DNA of 64,000 nucleotides, taken from assembly GCA_001295905.1 (NCBI GenBank), contig LJHT01000011.1:62001-126000 (forward strand). The letters run 5' to 3'. Under the pieces are notes generated by a model. That model searched no databases. It had not been told where the DNA came from and saw only the letters and a program-made list of their open reading frames with translations. A program made the translations under genes and the position numbers. Origin of the DNA: a beta proteobacterium AAP51 (GTDB lineage: Bacteria > Pseudomonadota > Gammaproteobacteria > Burkholderiales > Burkholderiaceae_C). Below, piece by piece: positions 18,053-26,918 of this stretch; positions within the stretch are counted from its first letter, which is position 1; each line of letters begins with the position of its first letter.

Positions 18053-19480
18053 ATGAAAACGATTTCTAACGAAGGCGCCGAGGCTGCCGAAGCACGGGCC
18101 ACGCCGGCGCCAGATCAGCTTGCCCCGCTAGCACCGCTGGTGCACCCGGGCCAGCCGGCCTTCTGCTTCGGCGTGGCCACCGCGGCCTACCAGATCGAAG
18201 GCGCCGCGCGCGAGGGCGGGCGGGGCGCGTCGATCTGGGACACCTTCTCGCACACGCCCGGCAAGACCGTGAACGGCGATACCGGCGATGTCGCCTGCGA
18301 CCACTACCACCGCTGGCGCGAAGACCTCGACCTCATCGCCGGGCTGGGCGTGGACGCCTACCGTTTCTCCATCGCCTGGCCGCGCGTGCAGCCGCTGGGG
18401 CAGGGCGCCTGGAACCAAGAGGGCCTGGCCTTCTACGACCGCCTGGTCGACGGCCTGCTGGCGCGCGGCATCCAGCCCCACGCCACGCTGTACCACTGGG
18501 ACCTGCCGCAGGCCCTGCAGGACGAAGGCGGCTGGGCCACGCGCGACACCGCGCACCACTTCGCGAGTTATGCCGAGAAGATGGGCCGCGTGCTGGGCGA
18601 CCGCCTGGCCAGCCTGGCCACGCACAACGAACCCTGGTGCACGGCCTTCCTGGGCCATCAGCAGGGCAAGTTCGCCCCGGGCCTGCGCGACATGCGCCTG
18701 GCCACGCAGGTGGCGCACCACCTGCTGCTCTCGCACGGGCTGGCGCTGCAGGCGCTGCGGGCCGACGGCGCGCGCGTGCCGCTGGGCATCGTGCTGAACC
18801 AGGCGCCCGCGCATGCCGCCAGCAGCAGCGAGGCCGACCTTGCGGCCGCTGCGGCGAACCACCGCGGCTTCGTCGGGTGGTTCATGGACCCGCTGTTTCA
18901 CGGCCGCTACCCCGCCGATGCCGGCGAGCAGCGCGCGCCCGAGGTGGCCGCGGGCGACATGGCCTGCATCCAGCAGCCGCTGGACTGGCTGGGCATCAAC
19001 TACTACACGCGCAACTGGTGCAGCACCAGCCAGCCGCCGGTGCCGGCGCCGCGCCTGCAGGGCGTGAACGACATGGGCTGGGAGATCTACCCCGAAGGCC
19101 TGCTGGAAATGCTGCTGCACAACCACGCGCACTACCGGCTGCCACCCGTCTACATCACCGAAAACGGCATGGCCGAGGCCGATGTGCTGCACGCCGGCGC
19201 GGTGCGCGACCCGCGCCGCATCGGCTATGTGCGCAGCCATCTGCAGGCCCTCGCGCAGGCGCGTGCGCAGGGGGTGGACCTGCGCGGCTACTTCTACTGG
19301 AGCCTGATGGACAACTACGAGTGGGACTCGGGCTACGCCAAGCGCTTCGGCCTCGTGCATGTGGACTACGCCACGCAGCAGCGCACGCTGAAGGACAGCG
19401 CGCACTGGTACCGCGACACCATCGCTGCCTTGCGCGCGCAGCCGGGTGCGCGGCTGGCCACGGAGGCCGGGCGTGGCTGA
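18053..19480 (+). CDS. GH1 beta-glucosidase (first copy)
   Basis: 475 residues, family GH1, cytoplasmic (no signal peptide). The acid/base glutamate is in ATHNEPW near residue 192 and the nucleophile in YITENGM near residue 370. FCFGVATAAYQIEGA opens the barrel and DNYEWDSGYAKRFGLVHVD closes it. It would split imported cellobiose or other beta-glucosides to glucose. The chosen ATG codons 2-5 coincide with operator copy 3, so the real start could lie downstream (for example GTG 18139, just before the conserved core). It lies between the permease and ATPase genes and overlaps the latter by 8 bp. Confidence 0.92.
   Translation: MKTISNEGAEAAEARATPAPDQLAPLAPLVHPGQPAFCFGVATAAYQIEGAAREGGRGASIWDTFSHTPGKTVNGDTGDVACDHYHRWREDLDLIAGLGVDAYRFSIAWPRVQPLGQGAWNQEGLAFYDRLVDGLLARGIQPHATLYHWDLPQALQDEGGWATRDTAHHFASYAEKMGRVLGDRLASLATHNEPWCTAFLGHQQGKFAPGLRDMRLATQVAHHLLLSHGLALQALRADGARVPLGIVLNQAPAHAASSSEADLAAAAANHRGFVGWFMDPLFHGRYPADAGEQRAPEVAAGDMACIQQPLDWLGINYYTRNWCSTSQPPVPAPRLQGVNDMGWEIYPEGLLEMLLHNHAHYRLPPVYITENGMAEADVLHAGAVRDPRRIGYVRSHLQALAQARAQGVDLRGYFYWSLMDNYEWDSGYAKRFGLVHVDYATQQRTLKDSAHWYRDTIAALRAQPGARLATEAGRG
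18054..18066. promoter_or_regulatory. LacI-type operator copy 3, over the beta-glucosidase start
   Basis: TGAAAACGATTTC overlaps the ATG at 18053 by two bases. A repressor here would block an internal promoter or elongating polymerase inside the operon. Confidence 0.7.
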
Positions 19481-20564
19481 ACTGCTGATGCGCGGCCTGC
19501 ACAAGGCCTATGCCGGCGTGCCCGTGTTGCAGGCGCTGGACCTGTCCGTGCACAGCGGCGAGTTCATGGTCTTCGTCGGCCCCTCGGGCTGTGGCAAGTC
19601 GACACTGCTGCGCCTGGTGGCCGGGCTGGAAACGCTGGACGGGGGCGACATCAGCGTCGGCGGCACGCCCGTGGGGCACCTGCCGCCGGCACAGCGCGGC
19701 GTGGCCATGGTGTTCCAGAGTTACGCGCTCTACCCGCACATGACGGTGGCCGAGAACATGGGCTTCGGCCTGCGCATGGCGGGCCAGAAAACCGCCCAGG
19801 TGCGGGCCGCGGTGGCTGCGGTGGCCGAAACGCTGCAGATCACGCCGCTGCTGCAGCGCAAGCCGCGTGAGCTTTCGGGCGGGCAGCGCCAGCGGGTGGC
19901 CATCGGCCGCGCGATCGTGCGCCGGCCGCGTGTGTTTCTCTTCGACGAACCGCTGAGCAACCTCGACGCCGCTTTGCGCGTGCAGATGCGCAGCGAACTC
20001 GCGCGCCTGCACCGCGAACTCGGCACGACCATGGTCTACGTCACGCACGACCAGGTGGAGGCCATGACGCTGGGCCAGCGCATCGCGCTCTTCAACGCCG
20101 GCCGGGTGGAGCAGGTGGGCACGCCGCTGTCGCTGTTCCGCGAGCCGGCGAACCGTTTCGTGGCCGGCTTCCTGGGCTCGCCGCGCATGAACTTCATCGC
20201 GGCGGCCGACTGGGCAGCGGCTGCAGCCCCGGGCCCCACACCCGGCCCGGCCCACGCGCCCGACAGCACGCTGGGCGTGCGGCCCGAGCACCTGCAGCCC
20301 CTCGGGCTGGACGGCGCCCCGGGCGCTGCGGGCACACAGGGCGCTTCGGCCCTGCAAGCCCAGGTGGCCTTTGTCGAGCACCTGGGCGATGCCTTGTTCG
20401 TGCACGCGACGCTGCAGGGCTCGGGCTGCCCGGTGGCGCTGCGCCTGGCGCCCGACCAGCCCGTGCCCGCCACCGGCAGCGCGCTGCGGCTGGCGCCGGT
20501 GGCCGGGCAGGTGCATGTGTTCAACCCTGCCGGCCGCGCCTTGCCGCGGCCGGCCCTGCATTGA
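19473..20564 (+). CDS. Sugar ABC transporter ATPase (MsmK/UgpC type)
   Basis: 363 residues. Walker A GPSGCGKST, Q-loop VFQSYALYPHMTV, signature LSGGQRQRVAIGRA, Walker B VFLFDEPLSNLD and H-loop VTHDQ are all intact. The C-terminal ~120 residues form the regulatory OB domain (LGVRPEHL, VAFVEHLGDALFVHA) of MalK-like ATPases. The start is GTG 19473, overlapping the beta-glucosidase stop by 8 bp. It energises the 16.2-18.0 kb permeases. Confidence 0.92.
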   Translation: MAELLMRGLHKAYAGVPVLQALDLSVHSGEFMVFVGPSGCGKSTLLRLVAGLETLDGGDISVGGTPVGHLPPAQRGVAMVFQSYALYPHMTVAENMGFGLRMAGQKTAQVRAAVAAVAETLQITPLLQRKPRELSGGQRQRVAIGRAIVRRPRVFLFDEPLSNLDAALRVQMRSELARLHRELGTTMVYVTHDQVEAMTLGQRIALFNAGRVEQVGTPLSLFREPANRFVAGFLGSPRMNFIAAADWAAAAAPGPTPGPAHAPDSTLGVRPEHLQPLGLDGAPGAAGTQGASALQAQVAFVEHLGDALFVHATLQGSGCPVALRLAPDQPVPATGSALRLAPVAGQVHVFNPAGRALPRPALH

Positions 20565-20571
20565 GGCACCG

Positions 20572-21771
20572 ATGAAGACTGAGCGCCACCTGGCGACACC
20601 ACCTGCCCCAACGGCCGACTTCAAGCCCGCGCGCCGCGCCTGCCTGGCCGCGCTGCCGCTGTTCCTGGCCGGCTGCGCGGCCGGGTCGGATGTGTCGGAT
20701 GGGGCAGCCACGGCGCCGGCCGCTGCTCCAGCCCCGGCCCCTGCAGCGGGCCTCTCGGCCTACCCGCCCTTGCCCGCCGGCCCTGAAACCGGCCCGGGCA
20801 GCGGTGCCGCGCCCGCGGTGTTCCAGCAGGTGCTGGGCCTGGGCCGCGGCATCAACTTCGGCAACATCTTCGACGCCCCCAGAGAAGGCGCCTGGGGCCT
20901 GCGCGCGGAAGACGAGTTCATCAACCTGGTGGGCGAGGGCGGCTTCACGCGCAGCGTGCGCCTGCCGGTGCGCTGGAGCAACCACGCCAGCGCCGACGCC
21001 GCCGCCCGCATCGACCCCGCCTCCATGGCGCGCGTGGAGCACACGGTGGACCGCCTGCTGGCGCGCGGCGCCAGCGTGCTGCTGAACCTGCACCACTACC
21101 GCCAGTTCGACGGCGACCCGCTGGACCCCGGCGAGTTCGCCGTCGACCCCGCCGTCGTGGACCTGCGCTTCCTGGCGCTGTGGCAGCAGATCGCCGAGCG
21201 TTTCGCGAACCGCGGCCCGGCGCTGATGTTCGAGATCTACAACGAGCCCCACGGCCGCCTGGAGCCGTTGTGGAACGACCTGCTCTCCCGCGCGCTGCGC
21301 GTGATACGCCAGCGCAACCCCGAACGTGTGGTGGTGGTGGGCCCCACGGAATGGAACAGCGCCAAGGCGCTGCCGCGCCTGGTGCTGCCGCCCGACCGCC
21401 ACGTGGCCTTGACGGTGCATCACTACGAGCCCTTCGCCTTCACGCACCAGGGCGCCGAGTGGGTGCAGCCCATGAAGCCGCTGGGGGCCGAGTGCTGCAG
21501 CCCCGCGCAGCAGGCAGAGATGCTGGCCCTGCTCGACATGGCAGCAGCCGATGCGCAGCGCCGCCAGCGCCCGATGCTGGTGGGCGAGTTCGGTGCCTAC
21601 AGCAAGGCGCCGCTGGCCTCGCGCGTGGCCTACCTGCGCCTGATGCGCAGCGCGATGGAAGCCCGCCAGATGCCCTGGATGTACTGGGAGCTGGCCTCGG
21701 GCTTCGGCGTCTACGACCCCATGGCGCGCCGCATGCGCCCTGAACTCTTCGAGGCGCTGTATGGCCGCTGA
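20572..21771 (+). CDS. GH5 glycosidase lipoprotein (endoglucanase type)
   Basis: 399 residues. A lipobox LPLFLAGC puts the protein in the envelope, followed by an Ala/Pro-rich spacer. The catalytic TIM barrel starts at GRGINFGNIFDAP. The acid/base is in FEIYNEPHG (about residue 224) and the nucleophile in LVGEFGAY (about residue 338). HHYRQFDGD and VHHYEPFAFTHQGAEW are typical GH5 substrate-cleft segments. It likely trims extracellular cellulose- or glucan-derived chains to oligosaccharides for the TonB receptor and ABC importer. It follows the ATPase gene by 7 bp, so it belongs to the same operon. Confidence 0.9.
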   Translation: MKTERHLATPPAPTADFKPARRACLAALPLFLAGCAAGSDVSDGAATAPAAAPAPAPAAGLSAYPPLPAGPETGPGSGAAPAVFQQVLGLGRGINFGNIFDAPREGAWGLRAEDEFINLVGEGGFTRSVRLPVRWSNHASADAAARIDPASMARVEHTVDRLLARGASVLLNLHHYRQFDGDPLDPGEFAVDPAVVDLRFLALWQQIAERFANRGPALMFEIYNEPHGRLEPLWNDLLSRALRVIRQRNPERVVVVGPTEWNSAKALPRLVLPPDRHVALTVHHYEPFAFTHQGAEWVQPMKPLGAECCSPAQQAEMLALLDMAAADAQRRQRPMLVGEFGAYSKAPLASRVAYLRLMRSAMEARQMPWMYWELASGFGVYDPMARRMRPELFEALYGR

Positions 21772-21828
21772 AGCCTGGCGCCCCCGCCCCCATCCACCAC
21801 CCGACCCCACCCACCCAGGAGGCCCTGC

Positions 21829-21857
21829 TTGACAACGATTTCACGCTTGGATGCAAT
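21829..21857 (+). promoter_or_regulatory. Sigma-70-type promoter of the TonB receptor, with an operator in the spacer
   Basis: A -35 TTGACA (21829-21834), a 17-bp spacer and a -10 TGCAAT (21852-21857). Operator copy 4 (21831-21843) covers the -35 end and the spacer, a classic position for LacI-type repression. Confidence 0.7.
21831..21843. promoter_or_regulatory. LacI-type operator copy 4
   Basis: GACAACGATTTCA; reverse complement TGAAATCGTTGTC. It overlaps the TTGACA -35 box of the TonB receptor promoter. Confidence 0.7.
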
Positions 21858-21949
21858 GCCCTGAACACCGCGCCTACCCCGCGCACCACCCACAACGATG
21901 CCAGCGCTGCCCGCTCCGGGCACGGACGACTGGCGAAGGAGACCCCGAC

Positions 21950-24736
21950 ATGCTGTTCACTCCCCGACCTTCGTCGGCCCCGGCCGACCCCCGGCCGCCG
22001 TCAGCGGCGCGCGCCGCCGGCGCCTGGCGCCACGTCCTCACCCAGGCCCGCCGGGCGGCCTGCGCTGCCCGCGCTGGCGGTGTTGCCGGCGTTCTCGGCG
22101 CCCTCGGTGCCTTCAGCGCCTGGGCGCTGCTCGGTGCGGCCACGGCGCAGGCGCAGACCGCACCCGCACCTGCACCAGCTGCCGTGGCTTCGGCGCCAGC
22201 CGCAGTGGAGGCCGGCGTGCAGCAGATCACCGTCACCGCCAACCGGCGTGAACAGGAACAGCAGAAGGTCTCGGGCGTGGTGCAGTCCATCTCGGGCGAG
22301 CAGCTGCGCCGCGATGGCGTGAACAAGGTCGAGGCGCTGCAGCAGGCCGTGCCAGGCCTGTCGATCTCGAACCAGGAAGGCAACGTCGAGATCTTCATCC
22401 GCGGCGTGGGTTCGGCCAACAACACCGAGCTGGGCGACCCTGGCGCGGCGCCGCACCTCAACGGCATTTACATCCCCCGGCCGCGCGGCCTGGGCCTGAT
22501 GTTCTACGACCTCGAGCGCGTGGAAGTGAACAAGGGCCCGCAAGGCACGCTGTACGGCCGCAACGCGATGGCCGGCACGCTGAACATCCTGACGGCGCGC
22601 GCGCGCCTGGGTGAGCGCAGCGGCTATCTGCAGGGCGAGGTGTCCACGCCCAGCGGCCGCGCTGCCGAAGGCGCCTACAACCTGCCGCTGGGCAGCACCG
22701 CGGCGCTGCGCCTGGCCGGCTACTACCAGGAGAAGGACCACGGCTTCCGCAACGTCTCGGTCGACCCCGCCGCGAGGGGCCTGCGTGCCGCGGGGCACGA
22801 AGAGAACTGGGCGCTGCGCCTGTCGGGCAGTTGGGAGCCGACCGAGAAGCTGCGCTTCACCGCCGTCGGCGATTTCGGCAAGGAGCGCGGCACCGGCTAC
22901 CCGGCGGCCAACATCCACAACGCCGTGCGCAGCAGCGGCCTGCGCGCCGAAGAACTCGACCTGCGCCAGGTGGTCTACCGCGGGCTGCAAGGCCGCATGG
23001 AAAACCGCCTGGGCGGCCTGCAGATCAAGGCCAGCCTCGCGCTGGACGGCTTCGATGTCGATTGGTCCAGCAGCTACCGCGAGGTTGACTTCTACCAGCG
23101 CAACTCGGGCACCGACAGCATCAACTGGCCGGGCCGCAACCTCGCAGCCATCGACTACGACAACTTCAGCAACCAGTGGTGGGAAACACGCTCGCAAAGC
23201 CAGATCCACGAACTGCGCCTGACCTCGTCGGACCCCCAGGCGAGGCTGAAGTGGACGGCCGGCCTCTTCCACTTCGACGAAGACCAGCAGGTGGGCTTTC
23301 TGTCGCTGGCCGACCGCGGCTACTGCTGCTACTCGGGCACCGAATTCACGATGCCCGACGTGAACGGCCGCAGCAGCGCCATCTTTGGCGACGGCACCTT
23401 CGAACTGGCGCCGGCCTGGCGCGTGCTGGCCGGGCTGCGCTACACCGAAGAGAGCAAGTATCGCTACGGCATCGGCGGCAACCTGGCCCTGACGCTGGGC
23501 GGGCAGAACTTCGATTGCTGCATCGCCACGCGCTTCGGCACCGAGGGTTTCGTGCCCACCCTGCTGGGCCGCCCGAACTTCGACCTCAGCCAGGTGGTGA
23601 CCGAGGCGCAGAAGGCGCAGTTCCTCATCGACAGCACCCGCGTGCCGGGCCAGCGCGACACGCTGGTGCGGCAGATCCAGGCCATTGCCAACGGCAGCAA
23701 CCCGCGCGGCACCTGCTTCACGCGGCCCGACATCAACAACGGCAACATCACCTGCCCCACCGACAACCCGGCCGGCACCAACGGCGGGTTCAGCTACGCC
23801 AACCTCACCATCCCCACGCAACAGGTGGGCAGCAGCACCGCGCGCTACGGCGACTTCCGCCTCGGCATCGAACACGACCTGGCGCCCGACCATCTGGTCT
23901 ACGCCAAGGTCTCCACGGGCCACAAGGCGGGCGGCTTCAACGACAGCTTCCCCACTTCGCCCGTGCCCGAGGTCTTCAAGCCCGAGAAGGTGACCGTGCT
24001 GGAAGCCGGCTCGCGCCAGACGCTGCTGCTGGCAGGCCGCCGTGCGGTGTTCAACGCCACCGGCTTCCTGTACGACTACACCGACCAGACCTTCCAGGAC
24101 CTCACCTGCATCAACTTCAACACCGCGGCCAACCCGGTGGTGTGCAACGGCTTCTCGCTGGTGAACCGGAACATCGGCAAGTCGCGCATCGCCGGCCTGG
24201 AACTGGAAGGTCGCTTCGTGCTGGCGCGCCACACCTCGTTGGACCTGAACCTGACCTGGCTGAAGACCAAGATCACCGAAGGCAAGGTGGCCGATGCGCG
24301 CGCGCAGGACTTCGGCGCGGGCGGTGCGGCCCCCATCATCGACCTGGCCGGCAACCGGCTGCCGCTGGCCTCGGAGTTCAACCTCTCGGCACGCTTGCAG
24401 CAGGCCTTTGCGCTGGCCGGTGGGCGCTTCGACTGGCAGGCCTTGCTGAACTACCGGTCCGACTACTACCTGACGCAGTTCAACGAGCGTGACGTGCGCC
24501 TGCTGAACAACACCAGCCAGACCGCCCTGGCCGCAGGCTTCCCCGACAAGCAGAAGGGCTACGCCACCTTGAACCTGGGCCTGGGCTACACCGCCGGCGC
24601 GCTGCGCCTGGAGGCCTATGCCAACAACGTCACCAACGAACAGGTGTCGCAGAAGGCGCTGGTGGGTTCCAACGTGAACGTGCGCTTCATCAACGACGTG
24701 CGCAGCTACGGGCTGCGCGGCCGCGTGAACTTCTGA
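21950..24736 (+). CDS. TonB-dependent outer-membrane receptor of the glucoside locus
   Basis: 928 residues. ATG 21950 is preceded by AAGGAG. A long N-region and signal peptide end near ATAQAQ, followed by an Ala/Pro stretch. The TonB box region VQQITVTANRREQEQQKVSG leads to the plug (IRGVGSANN, GPQGTLYGRNAMAGTLNI) and a ~22-strand barrel ending YGLRGRVNF, with the terminal aromatic. It probably imports oligosaccharides made by the neighbouring GH5. Paired cysteines YCCYSG and FDCCIA sit in extracellular loops. It has its own promoter and operator and ends in a strong terminator, so it is a separate unit within the regulon. Confidence 0.92.
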   Translation: MLFTPRPSSAPADPRPPSAARAAGAWRHVLTQARRAACAARAGGVAGVLGALGAFSAWALLGAATAQAQTAPAPAPAAVASAPAAVEAGVQQITVTANRREQEQQKVSGVVQSISGEQLRRDGVNKVEALQQAVPGLSISNQEGNVEIFIRGVGSANNTELGDPGAAPHLNGIYIPRPRGLGLMFYDLERVEVNKGPQGTLYGRNAMAGTLNILTARARLGERSGYLQGEVSTPSGRAAEGAYNLPLGSTAALRLAGYYQEKDHGFRNVSVDPAARGLRAAGHEENWALRLSGSWEPTEKLRFTAVGDFGKERGTGYPAANIHNAVRSSGLRAEELDLRQVVYRGLQGRMENRLGGLQIKASLALDGFDVDWSSSYREVDFYQRNSGTDSINWPGRNLAAIDYDNFSNQWWETRSQSQIHELRLTSSDPQARLKWTAGLFHFDEDQQVGFLSLADRGYCCYSGTEFTMPDVNGRSSAIFGDGTFELAPAWRVLAGLRYTEESKYRYGIGGNLALTLGGQNFDCCIATRFGTEGFVPTLLGRPNFDLSQVVTEAQKAQFLIDSTRVPGQRDTLVRQIQAIANGSNPRGTCFTRPDINNGNITCPTDNPAGTNGGFSYANLTIPTQQVGSSTARYGDFRLGIEHDLAPDHLVYAKVSTGHKAGGFNDSFPTSPVPEVFKPEKVTVLEAGSRQTLLLAGRRAVFNATGFLYDYTDQTFQDLTCINFNTAANPVVCNGFSLVNRNIGKSRIAGLELEGRFVLARHTSLDLNLTWLKTKITEGKVADARAQDFGAGGAAPIIDLAGNRLPLASEFNLSARLQQAFALAGGRFDWQALLNYRSDYYLTQFNERDVRLLNNTSQTALAAGFPDKQKGYATLNLGLGYTAGALRLEAYANNVTNEQVSQKALVGSNVNVRFINDVRSYGLRGRVNF

Positions 24737-24758
24737 AGACCGTCGTCTTCAGGGCCGA

Positions 24759-24784
24759 GGCCGGGCATGCGCCCGGCCTTTTTC
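24759..24784 (+). terminator. Rho-independent terminator after the TonB receptor
   Basis: Stem GGCCGGGC/GCCCGGCC with an ATGC loop, followed by TTTTTC. It ends the plus-strand transcript before the convergent second beta-glucosidase gene. Confidence 0.85.
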
Positions 24785-24815
24785 TTTGGTGGGCCGCGAT
24801 GCGCCAGCGGGGCCT

Positions 24816-26180
24816 TCAGCCGTGCTGGCCGGCGATGAAGGCGGCGTAGTCGGTGCCCGAGTCCTTCACGGTGCGCTGCTGCGTTTCGAAGTCGACATGC
24901 ACGAGCCCGAAACGCTGCGTGTAGCCGCGCCCCCACTCGAAGTTGTCCAGCAGGCTCCAGGCCAGGTAGGCGCGCAGCGGCACGCCCTGGGCCAGCGCGC
25001 GTGCGCAGGCCTGCACGTGGCCGCGCAGGTAGTGCTGGCGCGCGGGGTCGTGCACCTGGCCGTCGGTGCTGACTTCATCGGGCTCGGCCGCGCCGTTCTC
25101 GGCGATGTAGACGGCCTTCGGCGCGTACTCGCGCTGCACGCGCAGCAGCGTCTGTTCCAGGCCCTCGGGCCAGTCTTCCCAGCCCATGGTGGAGTGGTGC
25201 ACGCCCGGCACGTTCGTCTCGTGCAGGTGCGGCCAGGGTCGGCTGGCGTCGTGGGCCACCACGGCGCGCGTGTAGTAGTTGATGCCCAGTTCGTCGATGG
25301 GTGTGGCGATGGTGGCCATGTCGCCAGGGTGCACGGCCGGCATCTGGGCGGCGCAGGCACTCAGCAGGTCTTCGGGGTAGCGCGCGTGGAACAGCGGGTC
25401 GAGCAGGCCGCGGTTGAAGATGCTGTCGCCGCGCCAGGCGGCGGCCACGTCTTCCGTGCGGGCGCTGGCTGGCAGGTGCGGCTTGAGGTCGAGCACCACG
25501 CCCAGCTGCGGGGTGGGCCTTTCGGCCCGCATCGCCTGCACCGCCAGGCCATGGCCCAGCAGCTGGTGGTGCACGGCGGCCAGCGTGGCGCGCAGGTCGC
25601 CCTGCAGTCCCGGGGCATGGCGGCCCTCGAAGTGCCCCACCCAGGCACAGCAGCGGGGTTCGTTCAGCGTGGCCCAGTGCGGCACGCGGTCGCCCAGGCG
25701 CCGCACCATCAGCGCCGCGTAGTCGGCCAGGGCCGCGGCGGTGTCGCGGCTCTGCCAGCCGCCTGCATCGGCCAAGGGCAGCGGCAGGTCCCAGTGGTAG
25801 AGCGTGGCGTAGGGCACGATGCCGCGCGCCAGCAGGCCGTCGACCAGGCGCTCGTAGAAGGCCAGCCCGGCTTCGTTGAGCCGGCCGCGGCCGCCGGGCA
25901 GCACGCGCGGCCAGGCGATGGAGAAGCGGTAGGCCTGCAGGCCCAGGGCCTGCATCAGGCCGAGGTCCTGCTGCCACAGGCGGTGGTGGTCGCAGGCGGT
26001 GTCGGCATCGCGGCCATCGCGGATGCGGCCGGGTTCGTGGCTGTAGCGGTCCCACCAGCTGGGGCCACGGCCCTCTGCAGCCACACCGCCTTCGATCTGG
26101 AAAGCCGAAGTGGCAGCGCCGAACAGGAAGCCTGGCGGAAAGGCGGCGCGGGGCGGCCAGGCGGGCAGGGGGTGAGGCAT
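24816..26180 (-). CDS. GH1 beta-glucosidase (second copy)
   Basis: 454 residues from the ATG at 26180 (MPHPLPAWPPRAAFPPGFLFGAA), the usual GH1 length. The acid/base is in ATLNEPR near residue 174 and the nucleophile in YIAENGA near residue 363. DNFEWGRGYTQRFGLVHVDF closes the barrel. An upstream ATG at 26225 would add 15 residues whose codons are operator copy 5, which argues for the downstream start. It is convergent with the TonB receptor and divergent from the gluconokinase-like gene. It differs enough from the 18.05-kb copy (NEPR against NEPW) to suggest a different linkage preference. Confidence 0.9.
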   Translation of the reverse strand: MPHPLPAWPPRAAFPPGFLFGAATSAFQIEGGVAAEGRGPSWWDRYSHEPGRIRDGRDADTACDHHRLWQQDLGLMQALGLQAYRFSIAWPRVLPGGRGRLNEAGLAFYERLVDGLLARGIVPYATLYHWDLPLPLADAGGWQSRDTAAALADYAALMVRRLGDRVPHWATLNEPRCCAWVGHFEGRHAPGLQGDLRATLAAVHHQLLGHGLAVQAMRAERPTPQLGVVLDLKPHLPASARTEDVAAAWRGDSIFNRGLLDPLFHARYPEDLLSACAAQMPAVHPGDMATIATPIDELGINYYTRAVVAHDASRPWPHLHETNVPGVHHSTMGWEDWPEGLEQTLLRVQREYAPKAVYIAENGAAEPDEVSTDGQVHDPARQHYLRGHVQACARALAQGVPLRAYLAWSLLDNFEWGRGYTQRFGLVHVDFETQQRTVKDSGTDYAAFIAGQHG

Positions 26181-26183
26181 GTC

Positions 26184-26196
26184 TGAAAACGTCGTC
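26184..26196. promoter_or_regulatory. LacI-type operator copy 5
   Basis: TGAAAACGTCGTC lies immediately upstream of the second beta-glucosidase start (minus strand). One position (C for T) departs from the shared motif. Confidence 0.55.
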
Positions 26197-26239
26197 AGAT
26201 TCTTGAGTGCAGCATTTTTTGCCATCGCCGCATCGACGT

Positions 26240-26252
26240 GATAACGTTTTCA
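26240..26252. promoter_or_regulatory. LacI-type operator copy 6
   Basis: GATAACGTTTTCA; reverse complement TGAAAACGTTATC. It includes a GATAAC -10-like box for the plus-strand kinase gene, with TTTGCC 16 bp upstream as a weak -35. Together with copy 5, 43 bp away, it brackets the divergent intergenic region, so looping between the two is possible. Confidence 0.65.
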
Positions 26253-26281
26253 TCATGGTTTTCGAGGGCCTGCCGAGGGCC

Positions 26282-26782
26282 ATGATCGTCGTGATGGGCG
26301 TGGCCGGCTGCGGCAAGAGCAGCCTGGCGCAGGCCTGGGCAGCGCACAGCGGCTGGTGTTTCGTCGAAGGGGATGCGCTGCACAGCGCTGCAGCCCGGGC
26401 GCGCATGGCGGCCGGGCGCGCGCTGGACGAGCGCCACCGCGACCCGTGGCTCGCGCGCCTGGTCCGCGCGATGGCCGCCGCGCCCGGGCCCACGGTGGCC
26501 GCCGCTTCGCTGCTGCGCCGCCGCCACCGCGAGCGCCTGCGCGCGGCGCTGCCCGGGCTGCACTTCGTGCACCTGCAACTGCCGCTGGCGGTGGCCGAAG
26601 CGCGCTGCGCCGCGCGGCCCGGGCACTTCTTTCCGGCAGCGCTGGTGGCCAGCCAGTTCGCCAGCCTGGAGCCCACGTGCGAAGAAGCCGATGTGCTGGC
26701 GCTGGACGCGCAAGCCCCCCTGCACACGCTGGTGCAGGCGCTGGCATGGCGCTGGCCTGCGGGGTGCCCGGCGCGGGCGTGA
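26282..26782 (+). CDS. Gluconokinase-type carbohydrate kinase
   Basis: 166 residues. P-loop GVAGCGKSS at the N-terminus, EGDALH (substrate region), and GHFFPAALVASQFASLEP, the signature that marks GntK-type gluconokinases. It phosphorylates gluconate with ATP to 6-phosphogluconate. The start ATG 26282 has a GAGGG site; ATG 26255 directly abuts operator copy 6 and has none. Its place in the glucoside regulon suggests that glucose freed here may be oxidised to gluconate and enter metabolism as 6-phosphogluconate. Confidence 0.8.
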   Translation: MIVVMGVAGCGKSSLAQAWAAHSGWCFVEGDALHSAAARARMAAGRALDERHRDPWLARLVRAMAAAPGPTVAAASLLRRRHRERLRAALPGLHFVHLQLPLAVAEARCAARPGHFFPAALVASQFASLEPTCEEADVLALDAQAPLHTLVQALAWRWPAGCPARA

Positions 26783-26918
26783 TGCAAACCTGGCGCGAGC
26801 CGCTGTCGCACCGGTAGCGCACCTGCAGCGCACCTGCAGCGCGCCTGTACAGGGCCAGCCCCCCCGCGCGTCGGTTCAAGGCCTCCAGGCTGGAGCCCGG
26901 ATTTCCCAGCGCCTGCGC

